Shown here: positions 1 to 12,200 of the stretch, in pieces
How positions within the stretch are numbered: position 1 is the stretch's first letter
Layout of the letters: every line of letters starts with the position of its first letter
Source: Gavia stellata
Lineage: Eukaryota; Chordata; Aves; Gaviiformes; Gaviidae
Direction of reading: 5' to 3'
NCBI RefSeq assembly: GCF_030936135.1
Contig: NC_082604.1
Location: 1,490,501-1,554,500 of the forward strand
DNA length: 64,000 nt
The notes under the pieces: generated by a model
The model's input: the letters and a program-made list of their open reading frames with translations, nothing else
Told to the model about the DNA's origin: nothing
Database searches by the model: none
Translations under genes and position numbers: made by a program

Positions 1-95
1 CATGGTTTAGTGGTGGACTCAGCAGGGTTAGGTTTATGGTTGGACTTGATGATCTTAAAGGTCTTTTCCAACCTAAACGATTCTGTGATTCTTGT
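1..95 (+). mobile_element. CR1 LINE, 3' terminal fragment
   Basis: The first 95 bases match the end of an avian CR1 element. They show the GTTGGACTTGATGATCTTAAAGG segment (cut by the window edge upstream), then TTTTCCAACC and the terminal ATTCTGTGATTCT octamer-type tail instead of a poly-A tail. The same tail recurs at 57860-57971, so the two belong to the same or a sister subfamily. The copy lies in a D2HGDH intron and in the gene's sense orientation. Confidence 0.9.
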
Positions 96-774
96 TTGGC
101 ATATTGAGTAAGACCACTAAGAGAGAATACTTACCACTGCTGACTCTTCCCAGGAGGCCTGAGTATTTGGGGTTGCAGTGGATGTTTTCTCTTTTAAAAA
201 GATCAGAATAATGAATTACATCTTTCAGTAGTTGCTGGGGTAGGACCCAAACTGCCTGAAAACTATCAAAACCAGAAGCTGAGTTGTCAGCGAGGCCAGG
301 AGTTAGCAAAGTCCTGTAGGCCAGCGTGACAGTGTTAGAGCCAGCGACTGTGGTCCCAGGGAACAAGAGAGACACATAGTGTCTCAGTGAGGAGGAGAGT
401 GATTTGTGTCTGCTCAGTGAACATGAGTCCTTTACACTGACCCATGTTTCTTCCAGTCGCAGTTCCCAAACCGACCCTTCCAGCACTAAGCTGGAGGAGG
501 CACGTCCCCACTTCTTGGGAAACCCAAAACAGTTTGGAGAGAATGCCCATGCTGTGTTCTTTCTGTCTGGGGTACTGTCAAGCTCGAAGAGTTGGTGTAT
601 CACTTTACGGTGCTGCCAAGAAGGCATTATTACTAGCTTCCAAGAGGCAGAGGATATCGAGGGAAATCGATGTTATATGTGAAGAATCAAGGCTCTTTTT
701 CCCTCCGTGCCACAAAGCCTAGACCCCAAGAGGTACTTGGTTTATTTGGATTTCTTTGATCTTTGATTCATCAG
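96..774 (+). other. D2HGDH intron (3' part)
   Basis: This is intronic sequence ahead of the first visible D2HGDH exon. It ends in a T-rich tract and the acceptor TTCATCAG. No earlier D2HGDH exon (for example the conserved SGSN/GTMA region) could be found here, so the upstream exons lie left of the window. The open frames in it resemble no protein I know. Confidence 0.6.
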
Positions 775-2462
775 ATGCTGTGGAGCCTGCGGGAGAGGAT
801 CACAGAGGCCCTCACTCACGATGGCTGTGTCTACAAATATGACATCTCTCTCCCTGTGGGAAAGCTGTATGATCTCGTGACTGACATGAGGGCTCGGCTG
901 GGCCGGAGTGCCAAAAACGTGGTGGGCTACGGCCACTTGGGTAAGTGTAGATGCTGGGAAAGAAGGTGATTGCTCTTTTGTGCTCCAGGTTTTGCTGTGC
1001 AACTTCCTAGTAGTTTTAAGGGTTGTTTTTAGATTAGTGAGAGGCATAGACTAAATAGCCGACAGCTGTCAGAAGAGGAGGATGCGTAAGGATCTTTGTG
1101 CTTGAATTTCATTGCTTTCAGACTGTATTCCACGTATTAATAGCAGGTTGCTAGCCAGCCAGCCACTGAACTGGTCATTTGTATCTTCTTGCTCTGTACT
1201 TTCTATTTAAGTATGTATGTTGTTTAATTGGACCATCAGTTTGATTAATGTACTTGGAGACATATGGTAGATAAACACCTTGTTGTCCAAAGTGATTAGT
1301 TGTATTGGAAATCAATTATGTCTGAGCCATTAACCCTCCAAAAGAGAGTGATAAAAGTAATGCACAGAAAGACCAGTACATTTATCAGAATGCTTTGAAA
1401 CCAATTTAATTTTACATACAGGTAAATTGGTAGCTTGGCAGAGCTGTTCTGTTTAAAAAAAAAACCAACCAAAACCAAAAAACCACTCTTCAGCACACTT
1501 GATTTGAGATTATTTGAAAGAAATGGAAAGACAGGTCTGCATAACAAAGGCTGCCTCTGGTAGCTCTTGGTGTTGAGGCTTAAGCTGTGTACTGTGAAGG
1601 TTTCCTGGGATGCAGGAAGAGGTTCCAGAGTGAGAATGACTAAGTTGTGTTTATCTTTGTGTGTTTCATCTTCTGAATACACAGCAACTATGTTCTTAAT
1701 CAAATATCATCACGGGCAAGTGGCAAAAGGAGAAAATGTTTTGCTTGCTTTGTTTCTGTTGACACAGTGCCAAAGTGCATTTAGAACATCGGATAAGCAT
1801 AATAGGGAGGAAGCAAGTGACGAAGGGGCATATTAAAATCTAGTGATCATTATGAAATACCATTGGGGAAGTCTTTGGCATGCTGTCTCGGTAGTGGGAC
1901 AATAATTAATGCAGCACAGTTGTTTATTTTAAAATCACAAGAGTGGGAATTTGGAAGTAGCTTAACTCAGTACAGTATTTGAGGAAGTTTTCTGATAGCA
2001 TGGAAAAACGAAGATCCTATTTGAATTATTTGTACATGGAGAGGCCTGATGTTTGTAGAAGGATCGTGAACTTGTCTTTTGCATAGTTTGGAGTCTAACA
2101 AAGGCATCGTTGTTTGAGTACAAGGAGGAGACAGTAATGAGTCTCCATTGCAGGGCCACTGAGTTTTTCTTACAGACCCACTTTTGCAATGTTTTCTTCC
2201 AGGAGACGGAAACTTGCACTTGAACATCACGGCGGAGTCCTATAGCCATTCCCTGCTGGATGCCATCGAGCCATTCGTGTATGAGTGGACTGCAAGATAC
2301 AGTGGCAGTATCAGTGCAGAGCACGGACTGGGCTTCAAGAAAAAGCAGTTCATTCAGTACAGCAAACCCAACGAGGCAGTCTTTCTAATGCAGCGTTTCA
2401 AAGCCATGTTAGACCCCAAAGGGATCCTCAATCCGTACAAGACTCTGCCCCCCAGTTCCTGA
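775..2462 (+). CDS. D2HGDH: D-2-hydroxyglutarate dehydrogenase, C-terminal exons (partial)
   Basis: The mitochondrial FAD enzyme oxidises D-2-hydroxyglutarate to 2-oxoglutarate and passes electrons to ETF. The two last coding exons are 775-940 and 2203-2462. The donor is GG|GTAAGT at 941 and the acceptor CTTCCAG|GAGACGG at 2203; the frame joins in phase 1. Together they encode 141 residues, beginning [17 protein letters not shown]. The joined exons give [13 protein letters not shown], the metal-binding HxGDGNxH motif of the C-terminal FAD-oxidase domain. Further on, SAEHGLGF carries the conserved Glu-His pair. The C-terminus [13 protein letters not shown] and the TGA at 2460 fit the vertebrate family. 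About 380 upstream residues are off the left edge. The intron 941-2202 contains nothing else recognisable. The assignment is very secure by remembered homology to human D2HGDH. Confidence 0.95.
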
Positions 2463-4045
2463 GAGCAACATGCACTGAGAAGCGAGCGGATACCATCACG
2501 TGAGGGTGGCATCTCTAGCTCGGTAACTGCACTTTAGCCATAAACAAACTGATGGATCAAACAAGCACGTGGAATGCTCCTTGTTTTATTTGCTTAGTGT
2601 GATGGAACGAGTAAAGGAACGTGGTTCCTCTTTTCAGGGATGCCTGCTCTTTTTGAAGAAGAGCACATTACTGGTTTTGACTGTGTGGGTTTCCTATTTA
2701 ATCTGAACACTGAAACCAAGCACGCAGATACTGTGTGTGGGTATTCCAGCTCGCTTTCCCCTTAGTTTACTCTGATATATTAGCGAAGTGACACCAGCCA
2801 GAGGAGGCATTTTCTCACTTGGGGCGTGCAAGTGAAGCATCAGAGGCACAGGAGAAGAACCTGTGGATGCTATACCACCATCTCCAAGTGAAAACGTTGC
2901 TCTTCCTTGCTTGTTTTGATCTAATACGCTTATCCAAAAGCCCCCAACAGCATCAGGTTATGGCCTCTTCAGAGATGCCACCTGCAGGCTGTCCCCCATA
3001 GGCATCAGTGTTGTCCCATGTACACGCAGATACAGGTTTGCAGTCCTGGAAGGACCGGCCAGAGAAGGAGGGTGTCCAGAGAGCTGGCTTCTGGGTGGTA
3101 TCAGCTGGAGGGGAAATTCCAGCAGCCAGGCTGAGGGAGGAGATCCCAGTACATCTGTCTGGCAAGGTCAGGCTTTAGGCATGCCATTATTTCCTGCTTC
3201 CTTGTCTTCCAGTCTGTCTTTGACAGCAAGTACTGATTTGCTCTCACAGAGGGCAAGAGCCACTATCCTAATGATTTACAGAGATACCTAAAATCTGTAT
3301 CCCTCCCAACCAGCAAACTAGATTAGGCTGGGTGGAGATAAGGACAGCGATTTTAAAATCGCCCACAGTTTTCTCTGCACTGTGCATGCGGTGCCTTAAC
3401 GCCAAAGAGATTTCTGCGCATACCAGTACTGATTTATTTTCCCCAGGTGCCCCCTTACCCTGGCAGAGGTGGTTCTGAGGCTCTCCAGCCAGTGGGCAGA
3501 CTGGTACCTGCATCCAGTGCCCTGCTCGAGTTGGTGAGGCCACAGAATGGTTCAGGCAGCTATTACCCCAAAGCAGCTTGGAAGATCTGGCAATAGTCAG
3601 GAAAATAAAAGAGGAGGAAAATCAAATCAGCCTTTCTGGCATTCAGGAGGTTCCCTGATTGCAAAAAATGCATTAAAAAAATAGGCTTACTCAAGCAGGA
3701 GGGCGAGAGAAAAAAGATGGCGGTGTAGGAAAGTATCAGAAGTCGGCGCAAGACCTAACAGAAGAGGAGGGTGATCTTACTTTTAAAGTACGCTGATTTT
3801 ACTCATGTTCATTCTCTCATCACTTTTGCATGCCCTCTCACATGTGTCACCTGTGGTGCATGTCCATGTGGTCCGGCCAGGGACACTTGTGGGAGGATAA
3901 GGGGTGTTTGGACATGTCTTTTATACCTCTTAGGAATCACTGATTATTATGGAACGATCCTTTTGACTCGGGATCTTGCTTGATCCTCCACAAATCCCAG
4001 GCACTGTCTCTCTTTCCTCAGTTTGAGTATTTTTTTTTAGTAAAG
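2463..4045 (+). other. D2HGDH 3' UTR and downstream flank
   Basis: No coding signal is visible. A candidate polyadenylation hexamer AATAAA lies at 3604-3609 and an ATTAAA at 3672-3677, but neither has clear supporting context, so the length of the 3' UTR is unknown. The stretch ends where CR1 sequence begins. Confidence 0.4.
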
Positions 4046-4046
4046 A

Positions 4047-5178
4047 TTTTTAGTCAGGCTTTTGATACTGTCCCTCACAGCATCCTTCTGGACAAGTCCA
4101 ACTGTGAGATGAGCGGGTTCACGGTGCGCTGGGTGAAGAACTGGCTGAAGGGCAGGGCCCAAAGGGTTGTAGTTGAACGGGGCTACATCTGGCTGGCGAC
4201 TGGTCACCAGCGGTGTTGCTCAGGGCTCAGCCTAGTACCAGGTCTGTTTAATATTTTTATTAACAATCTGGAGGCAGGAGTTGAATGCACCGTTACAAGT
4301 TTGCTGATGATACTAAGCCAGGAGCTGCTGTTGACTCTCTCGAGGGACAAGAGGCCTTGCAGAGGGATCTGGAGAGATTGAGCATTGGACAATGATTAAT
4401 GGGATGAAATTTAACTAAAGTCAAAATGCCGGATTCTGCACCTAGGACGGGGTAACATCGGGCACGAGGATAGATTGGGAAAGGAGTGGCTGGAGAGCAG
4501 CCCTGCAGAAAGGGACCTGGGGGTGCTGGTCGGCAGCAGGCGCAATAGGAGCCAGCAGCGTGCCCTGGCAGCCGAGAGGGCAAACCGCATCCTGGGTGCA
4601 TCAAACACAGCATCACCGGCCGGGCAAGAGAAGGGATTGTCCCGCTGAATTCAGCGCTGGTGCGGCCTCACCTCGAGTAGTGTGTGCAGTTCTGGGCCCC
4701 ACCGTTTAAGAAGGATGTGAAGGTCCTTGACTGTGTGCAGAGGAGGGCTACCAAGCTGGTGGCAGGGCTGGCAGGCAAGTCCTGTGAGGACTCTGGGTTT
4801 GTCTAGTTTGGAGAAAAGGAGGCTGAGGGGTGACCTCATTGCTCTCTACAGCTGCCTGAGGAGGGGACATGGAGAAGGAGGTGCTGAGCTCTTCTCCCTG
4901 GGATCCAGGGACAGGACGCCTGGGAACGGTTCAAAGCTGCGCCAGGGGAGGCTCAGACTGGACATTAGAGAAGCATTTCTTTACCGAGAGGATGGTCAGA
5001 CACTGCACTAGGCTTCCTAGAGAGGTGGTCGATGCCCCAAACCTGTCAGTGTTTAAGAAGCATTTGGACAATGCCCTTAATAATGTGCTTTAACATTTGG
5101 TCAGCCCTGAAGTGGGCAGGTCATCAGTTGGACTAGATGTTCGTTGTAGGTCCCTTCCAACTGGACTATTCCATTCTA
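4047..5178 (+). mobile_element. CR1 LINE, 5'-truncated, with decayed reverse-transcriptase C-terminus
   Basis: The fragment starts inside the ORF2 reverse transcriptase, in the segment decoding as SQAFDTVPHSILLDK. It continues through FNIFINNLEAG, the thumb region and the late ORF2 block ([19 protein letters not shown]). It ends with GGTCCCTTCCAACTGGACTATTCCATTCT, the terminal repeat of the CR1-C/D type. The frame is broken at several places and small deletions are evident, so this is an old copy. It lies between D2HGDH and GAL3ST2. Confidence 0.92.
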
Positions 5179-5404
5179 ACATGAGCTTTTTTGTTGGTGG
5201 GTTTGGCTTTTTTTTCTGCAGTCTGTCTCTGTTTTGAGATGACAGGAAAGATTGTCATTTACAGTTCGATGTACAAAACCGTGTTGGAACCCTTCTGTTA
5301 CCAGAGGGTGAGTCATCATCTGGTCTACTCAGTGTTTGCTAGTCACATCCGTATTTACAATATCTGCCACTCTCTTAACCTAGGCTCTGTTGTATCCAAA
5401 TGAA

Positions 5405-5705
5405 GCAGGTGATCGGGAAAAACCCAGGGATTTGCCAAAGGTAAATCATGTCACACTAACCTGACCACCACCTACGACAAAGTAACATTTCCCATCGACA
5501 CGGGGAGAGCAGTGAATGTTGTTTGCCTGGAGGTCAGCAAAGTGTTCAACACTCCCGCAGCCTTCTCCTGGACACGCTGGCAAGGCACAGACCAGATGGG
5601 TGGTCTGCGAGATGGGTAGGAAACTGGCTCACAGGCTGTGCTCAGAGGGTGGTGATCGATGGTTTTTACTCAGGTCTACTGGTTTGGGAGCCCTCACCAG
5701 AGTCC
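5405..5705 (+). mobile_element. CR1 LINE, internal reverse-transcriptase fragment
   Basis: The DNA follows the CR1 segment that normally encodes GFTKGKSCLTNLI...YDKVT...[20 protein letters not shown]...WVGNWLTGRAQRVVI. It is heavily decayed, but WVGNWLTGCAQRVVIDGFYSG is still legible. It has neither the 5' nor the 3' end of the element. It corresponds to a region overlapping and lying upstream of the part kept in the 4047-5178 copy, so it is a separate or rearranged copy. Confidence 0.85.
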
Positions 5706-6968
5706 ATGAGACTAGGAAAGGTGGTTGTCTTACCCAGTAGCTGTCTTCTCCATTAGCTGCTTCTCAGTGATTTCTGCTCTTCCACAGTGCAGTGAAATAG
5801 CTGTTCCATCCAGAGCCTTTTTCTTGGAAGAAAATCATCCTACAGAGTCTTTTTTTCTTCCGTTTTTAACCAGAACACTGTCTCTACAAGGCTGCAAGCT
5901 GTTGAATTGCGTTAAGGACGATCGCTTACACTCAGCACCGTGTTGCAACACCCTTCACGATACAATTCTAAGGTCACAACTCTCTCAACTTGGCCGCGTG
6001 GATGCTTTTAACAGAAATACCTCTGTATTTTATGCGACCTGCAGTGCCTAGCCCTCTGGTCTCTTCCCTTCCTCTTTCTCTCCGCTATCCGTGCGCTCCC
6101 CACCTCTCCTTTCATTCCTCAGGAGCACTGAGAGACGAGCTGATCATCAGCAGAGTGAAGGATGCCGTTATTAGCAATGAGAAGACGGAATGTGAAAGGC
6201 AGTCAGCCTGTGCTGCTTGTCTATGGGGTGATGCAAAAATACGGGAAGTCCATGATGTTGTTAGAGAAGAAACTTACTGGATTTGCTTTCTGCCAAGCTA
6301 AGCTGATGCAGCTCGTTCTCTCCCGATCAGGCTGTTTATATTCTCTGCCTTTTTCCTACGCTATTCTTTCTCTTTTTTTTTTTTTTTCCCCCAAACCACT
6401 GACCATAATTGTTTAAAATACAGGCTTTACACGTGAATGGTTCTTTTTTGGGAAGCAGAACTTTCCATACTGCTTTTTTTCAGCTACCTATGGAGAGAGT
6501 GCTGGGGGGGGAGTCAGGGCTGACAGGTAACCTAGTGCTGTGGCCAGCAAAATTCTGGCACAGCTACATTTAGCCGTCTTTTTTACACGTGAACATCCTT
6601 AAGCTCGATGTAAGTTTACTGTTTCAGCTGAACAACAGAGCAATTACCCTGAGGGAGCAGAAGGGAGGAATTATTGTAGGGTTATTTTATAGTATCTTTC
6701 CTAGAGCTTAAACACCAGTATTATCCTTCTCTTCCATGTTCTCAGTGATGCTTTCAAATATTGGTTCACTGTTGTATATAGAAGGGAGAGACAGGGTGGG
6801 TATATATATGTAAGGGAGTGTATTTTTGTAAAGAATCATTGCAGTAGGACTTTCTTATCCAAAATTCTATTTTTTCTGGGAGAGACTTAAGTATTAGAAC
6901 GATGTGGATGTGCATGCTCAACACTTTGAAGCAGTGGTCTTCTGGCACAATGAGGAAGCGCTTGACTC
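5706..6968. other. Intergenic, nothing recognised
   Basis: The stretch has no gene, RNA or repeat I recognise apart from a T/C run near 6371-6391. Two overlapping frames of about 100 codons (5725-6301) lack homology and splice support. Confidence 0.5.
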
Positions 6969-7543
6969 TGTACTGGTTTTGGCTGGGATAGGTTTATTTT
7001 TCTTCATAGTAGCTGACATGGCGCTGTGTTTTGCATCTGCGACCGGTGTTGATAGCCCAGGGATGTTGTAGCTGTTGCTGAGCAGTGCTTGCACAGCATC
7101 GAGGTCTTTTCTGCTTCTCCCCCTTGCCCCACCAGCGAGTTGTGCAAGAAACTGGGAAGGGACGTAGCTGGGACAACTGACCCCAATTGACCTAAGGGAT
7201 ATCCCACACCATATGACGCTGTACTCAGCAATAAAAGCTGGGGGGGAAGAAGGAGGAAGGGGGGCGTTCAGAGTTAGGGCGTCTATCTTCCCAAGTCCCC
7301 GTTAGCATGATGGAGCCCTGCTTTCCTGGGGGTGCCTGAACGCCTGCCTGCAATGGGAAGCGGTGAATGAATTCCTTGCGCTTTGTTTGCGCGCACAGCT
7401 TTTGTTTACCTGGTAAACTGCCTTTACCTCAATCTGCATGTTCTTGTACTTTTACTCTCCCGATTCTCCTCCCCATCCTGCTGCAGGGGTGTGAGCGGGC
7501 GGCTGCGTGGGACTGAGCTGCCCACGGGGGCTGACTCACAACA
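6969..7543 (+). mobile_element. Solo LTR of an endogenous retrovirus (ERVL-like, avian)
   Basis: A fossil long terminal repeat of about 575 bp. It begins TGTACTGGTTTTGGCTGGGA and ends in a CA near 7543. It matches, from memory, an LTR type common in Neoaves genomes: the GAGCAGTGCTTGCACAGC core, the CAAGAAACTGGGAAGGGA block, a polyadenylation hexamer at 7230-7235, and the late segment TTTACCTGGTAAACTGCC. No internal retroviral sequence is attached on either side, so it is a solo LTR left by LTR-LTR recombination. It is clearly diverged, so not recent. A clean target-site duplication could not be assigned. Confidence 0.8.
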
Positions 7544-9280
7544 CTCTCCCCTAAGCAAGAAGGCGCATGAAGCGGAAGCAGTATGGAACTATTAATTCAG
7601 CATCCTGCCCAGCTAACTAATTCTGTGTCAGCTGGCTGACCTTCACTGCTTCCAGTCTCAGAGTAACCCAGCCCCACATCAAGCCAAGTATTTCTGCATG
7701 GCAGAAATTTTTCTGCGTAACCAAACCTGACGATTCATGGACAACACCCCAGGAAAGAGAAATGAATCAATTGTAAAAGTGTTAAAAAATGGTCTTTTGT
7801 GATTCGTGGGCTCTACCAGCTTCTGAGTAAGAAATTGGACGGCTGACGTGTATGATGTAACAGGAGAAAGAAATCTGTTACGCATGACCCCCCCTGCCAG
7901 CAGCAACTGACACTGTGCCAAGAGTAACCGTAGAAATTCTTCATAAACCAGCACGTTGTTGCACGTTCTACCAAGAAATTCAAGGAAAGCAACCCTATAC
8001 CTTCCTAATCTCTGAATCTTGATAAGCACTGGTCTTGGAGCTGGCCTGAGGAAGCTGTGATTTAAAAAGAAATGCTGTATATTTTCACGTAGGTGAAAGA
8101 CACCAGAAAGCTGAGGACTCGGCTCTTGGTTGGGCCACCAGCATACAAGGTTTAGAAAGGTAGCACCATGGGTGGGGAGGGAAAGGGGATCGTGTTAGGA
8201 GGTGCATGGGAAATCGCATGGCCATAAAAGACCAGAAGCAACAGCTTAATCCCCTGTTCCAGGCTGGGAGACGTGGGTAAACTTTTTGTTGCCCAAATGA
8301 GGAGAACATTGACTTCATCCCTGGTGTGGGGAGCAGGGAGATTACCCCACCTCCAGAGTTGCAGGGCAAATCCTGCTCTCCGGTAGCAATTAGCAACCAT
8401 CAAACCCAATTTGTGAAGTGCTGGCATGCAGGAGCCCTGGTGGAATCTCAAATTCCTGCGTAATGCAAGTTGCAGTGGTTATTAACAACACCAGAAGGTC
8501 ACTTTGTAGACGAACCGTAACGTAACACCCGTTGAGGGGCAGGAGCTCTCTCTCCCAAGGCCTGGATACAGCAAAGTCTCTAAGCTCTTAACCTCCAGCT
8601 ACAGTAATTGTATTTTCACTGGGAAAGAGTTTGAAGTCTGAATGTTTTAAGGGGAATTCTCAGTAGGTGAACACCGTTCCTGTTTGGCTGTTGTCCCTAA
8701 TTTCCTGTTGCCCAATATGTCTGACAGAGAATTATAGTCCTAAACCACCAAGCAAAAAGTGAAGGGAAGGCACAGCAGGCACTGACCACGGCACCAAGCG
8801 GCATGGCGGTGTGCAGGGAAGGGGTGCTGAACGCATGATGTGACGGTGTGCAGGGTGATGAAGGGGCCGATGATACCCTCCTCCAGGCCCCCACCGGCAC
8901 GACCCCCTGCCCGGATCCTGCCGTGACCCCCCCCCACCTCCCTCCTGCAGCCAGGAGCGAAGGGGGTCCCTGCCAAGGGGTCCCCACTAATTCCTTATTC
9001 CCTGCAAAACTTGCAAACGCCGTCTCCCGAGGCAGCTCTTTGTACCTGTCTTAATGTCATGCCATACCAGCGCCTTTCATGGCTTATTAATTAACTTCCA
9101 CGCACCCCTGGGAACACCTAGCCACTCCCTCTGCCCTCACCTATCCCAGCCATTTATAGCAGCGATGGGATGCTAGAAATAGAGACGCGTACGGTAAGAG
9201 CCGGAGGAGCCCATACATGAAAGGAGTATTCCAGTCGCTTTGCCGAGGAGGTATTTTCTAGCTCGCAGCAGTGAGGCAGC
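7544..9280. other. Intergenic and GAL3ST2 upstream region
   Basis: No gene is recognised. The reverse-strand frames of about 100 codons (7679-8451) have no homology I know. A C-rich run lies near 8926-8935. The last 150 bases probably contain the GAL3ST2 promoter and 5' UTR. Confidence 0.4.
9151..9159 (+). promoter_or_regulatory. TATA-like box ahead of GAL3ST2 (candidate)
   Basis: The sequence ATTTATAGC lies about 125 bases before the proposed GAL3ST2 start codon. A transcription start near 9180-9190 would give a 90-100-base 5' UTR. This is inferred from position only. Confidence 0.25.
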
Positions 9281-12200
9281 ATGAAAACCCCTGGATGCAC
9301 TTCAAGGTAAGGGGAGAGGGAGGTGAACGCTATGGGTGCAGAATTAAAAGGCGGTTTGTAGAAGGGTCTGTTTCAGGTAATCCCTGTAAGTTGTTAATAA
9401 CCTATAGAGTTCGTTACGGTTTGCTCCAGGGTAGAGATTAATTTTGCCATGAATGTTTCTTTCCTGTATTCCAGGTCTTTTAATTTGAAAGAACCTTGTT
9501 AGGTCTGTTATTTTCAGCTTAAGCCAAATGAACAAGAAGGTTGTCCCAAGCCTTAAAGCATCCGTAGTGGCACCTTCAAGTGCGACCTGAGAGGTAGTTT
9601 TCCATGTTTTCTTCCCGGCTGGGAGATGGCACGGCGCAGCTTGAAAAGGTGAGCCAAACCTCCGGCACCAGCCCTGCTGACAGCTCCGCAGGTTTTTTCG
9701 GCTTAGAAGAATTCTGTGTATTAGCAATGAGCTCCCATGTACTCCCTCAAAGGGCTCCCAGGCCGGTTGCATACCTTGCGTGCTTAGATAAATTTCACGC
9801 GACGTTTGAATCGTGGCTTGCTTTCTTGAACTTTGCGAAAGACTGTGCTAATGGGGTAAAAAAGTAGACGATGGCTCTGATCGTACCCCGTGACTCTCAG
9901 CTACGTCAGGCTTCACGCGTCCCAGGTGAAATGCTTCCTCTCTGTTGCGTCAGGAAGGAAGAAATCACTGCAGCCATCATCCCCTGCGTCGTGCCCTCCA
10001 CGCTCCCATTGATACACTGGCTGGTTATGAAATCCCTCTGCTTACGGCTGTAACTGTATAAAAGATCAGCTCTGTCTTCTGTAACGCCAGGTTGCCGCCC
10101 GGTTCACCTGCAGCCTGCGTGTGTGAGACGGTCGGCAGCAAAATAGCTCTCGGATGAGTGGGACTTGTCTTTCTTGAAGGGATTAAAGGATGGGGGATAT
10201 TTTAGCCAACGTTGAATATGGTGTCTGCTGGCCCAACACGCACAGTTTTAGAAGTGGCTTGGTCAGAGACGCAGTCTTGTGACAAAGGTGCGTGTGTGAC
10301 GCTAAGGGACTACTCTTGAAGAGCGATGCTGGCTCTCACAGAGGTGTGCCGGGGCTGTGGGTGCAAGAATGGGTGGTGAAACCCCACGTGCAGGTTTGCA
10401 GGGCATGCAGAAGCCAGTGACAGCCCCTGCGAGTGCAGCCACGGGTGGCCGAGCCCCGGGAGGCGACGGGGACAGGAGCCCCTGCAGTGGTCAGGCACAG
10501 GGCTCGGCTTCACGAGCTCACTGACCAGCGCCATGCATACCTGCAACTCCCTCCTCTCATCTCCCTCCTCTCATCTCCCCCCTCTCTCCCATTTTCCCGC
10601 ACTCCTCCCTGGGGATAACCTCAATCCCTGCCCTTAGCTCTTCCCCTGAATAGCTGCATCGTTCGCCTTTGCTGTGGGCAGTTGCGGTCCCCTCCCTGTC
10701 CCCACTCCCCGCTCGCTCCCCAAGCTGGAAGGCAGATATCTTTCCATCCGTCCATCCCCAGGCGGGCGAACAAGCACCGTACCACAAGATAGCGTTGTTC
10801 GGCGGCCCCAGGACAAGAATCACAGAATCACAGAATCATTAAGGTTGGAAAAGACCTGTAAGATCATCAAGTCCAACCGTTTCCGCATGAGGGCTGGCAC
10901 CTCCGTGGCCCACGTGCCGAAGAAATCAGTCGCTCTTGCTCCTTAAAACTGGCTGTTCCAGGAACCTGCCGTGGTTTTGGCAAGCCCGATGTAGGCTGGG
11001 CGGCTGCCACTCACAGTGATGGCGTCAACGTCGCTCGGCTGCAGGTTGCTGTTGTCTTCAGGATGGTGCCGCAAGGAGCGGGGTGAGGTCTGCGCGGCCC
11101 CTCGGGGCTCGCTGGTGGCACGTCGGTGCCCATAACTTGCCCACGGGATATGTTTGGCACTGCAATACCAGACCCTCGTGCTGCACCAGCAAGACTTTGA
11201 GGCTTTACACGCGTAGATAACCTGGACCATGATCCCTCCCTGTGTCTCCAGGTGCAAAAGCTAGCTGTCATTTGGGGCTTTTGACGTGCATCCAGACAAA
11301 ACGGGTCTGCTGGGAGCACCCAGTTAAGCTGGAGACGGGCTCGGTGTGCTGCGTGTGTTTGAGGATTTGGAGGCAGGATGGCACTAGGTAATCACTTATT
11401 AAAGTAAATGACTATTAAAATATCATGGGATACCTTGAGGTGGTAGATGTAGAGGTCTACAGAGCCTGTCTTTTTGCAGTGGAAGGGACTGATAATCCTT
11501 CTGGAGCATGTTGTGACCCCGATCTATCTTCAGGATCGTTTTAGGTGTACGTTGATTTGTTTGCCCCCATAAAACATCAATCTGAGTGTAATTCTCTCTG
11601 CTTGCCATTTCGGGGACACTGCCCAAGCAAACATAGAACATTACCGCATGCATTAAACTCTACAAGAAAGGTGCAGAAGAAGGACGTCGCCAGACTGGCT
11701 TAGGAAAGACCTCCAGGCAAGGTGGTGCGGTTTGGAAAGCCATCACGTCAACGTCTACTTCAGTTTAAAGGAAAGACTGAGAGCATAAGCAGGGGCTGCA
11801 TTTCTTCTCCTGTTTCATCTCGACTTATATACATAGAGTGATCAAAGGAAAGGGGATTGTCTCATCCCCGTCCCCGTAACAGGCCTGGGAACAGAAAATT
11901 AAGACATACTGATGAAAGACTGCCCATCGTTATGTCTTTAAACTGTTCTTGCAGAGGCTGTGCTGCAAATTCATGTCAGAGCTTAGTACCGGCAGCTTCT
12001 CTGGCTTTGGGAAGGGCTCTTCCACCCGAGGGTTTCCTACTTCGGCTGGGGTGCCATTGGACGAGGACAGCGCTCACGTGGAAAGCAAAGCTCAAAGGAA
12101 AAGTGGTTTCAAGCAGGTTTGCACGGCGAACAAAGCGAAATGCTTTTCTGCAGTGCTATGGTGGTGTTGCGACATCGCCGCCTGTCTCCACGCTTCCGCT

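Noticed and set aside
404-722. Overlapping 92-codon frames upstream of the D2HGDH exon
   Set aside because: They match no D2HGDH exon and have non-ATG starts; treated as intron.
7679-8451. Reverse-strand frames of about 100-116 codons after the solo LTR
   Set aside because: Checked as possible coding or retroviral sequence; no family motifs could be recognised.
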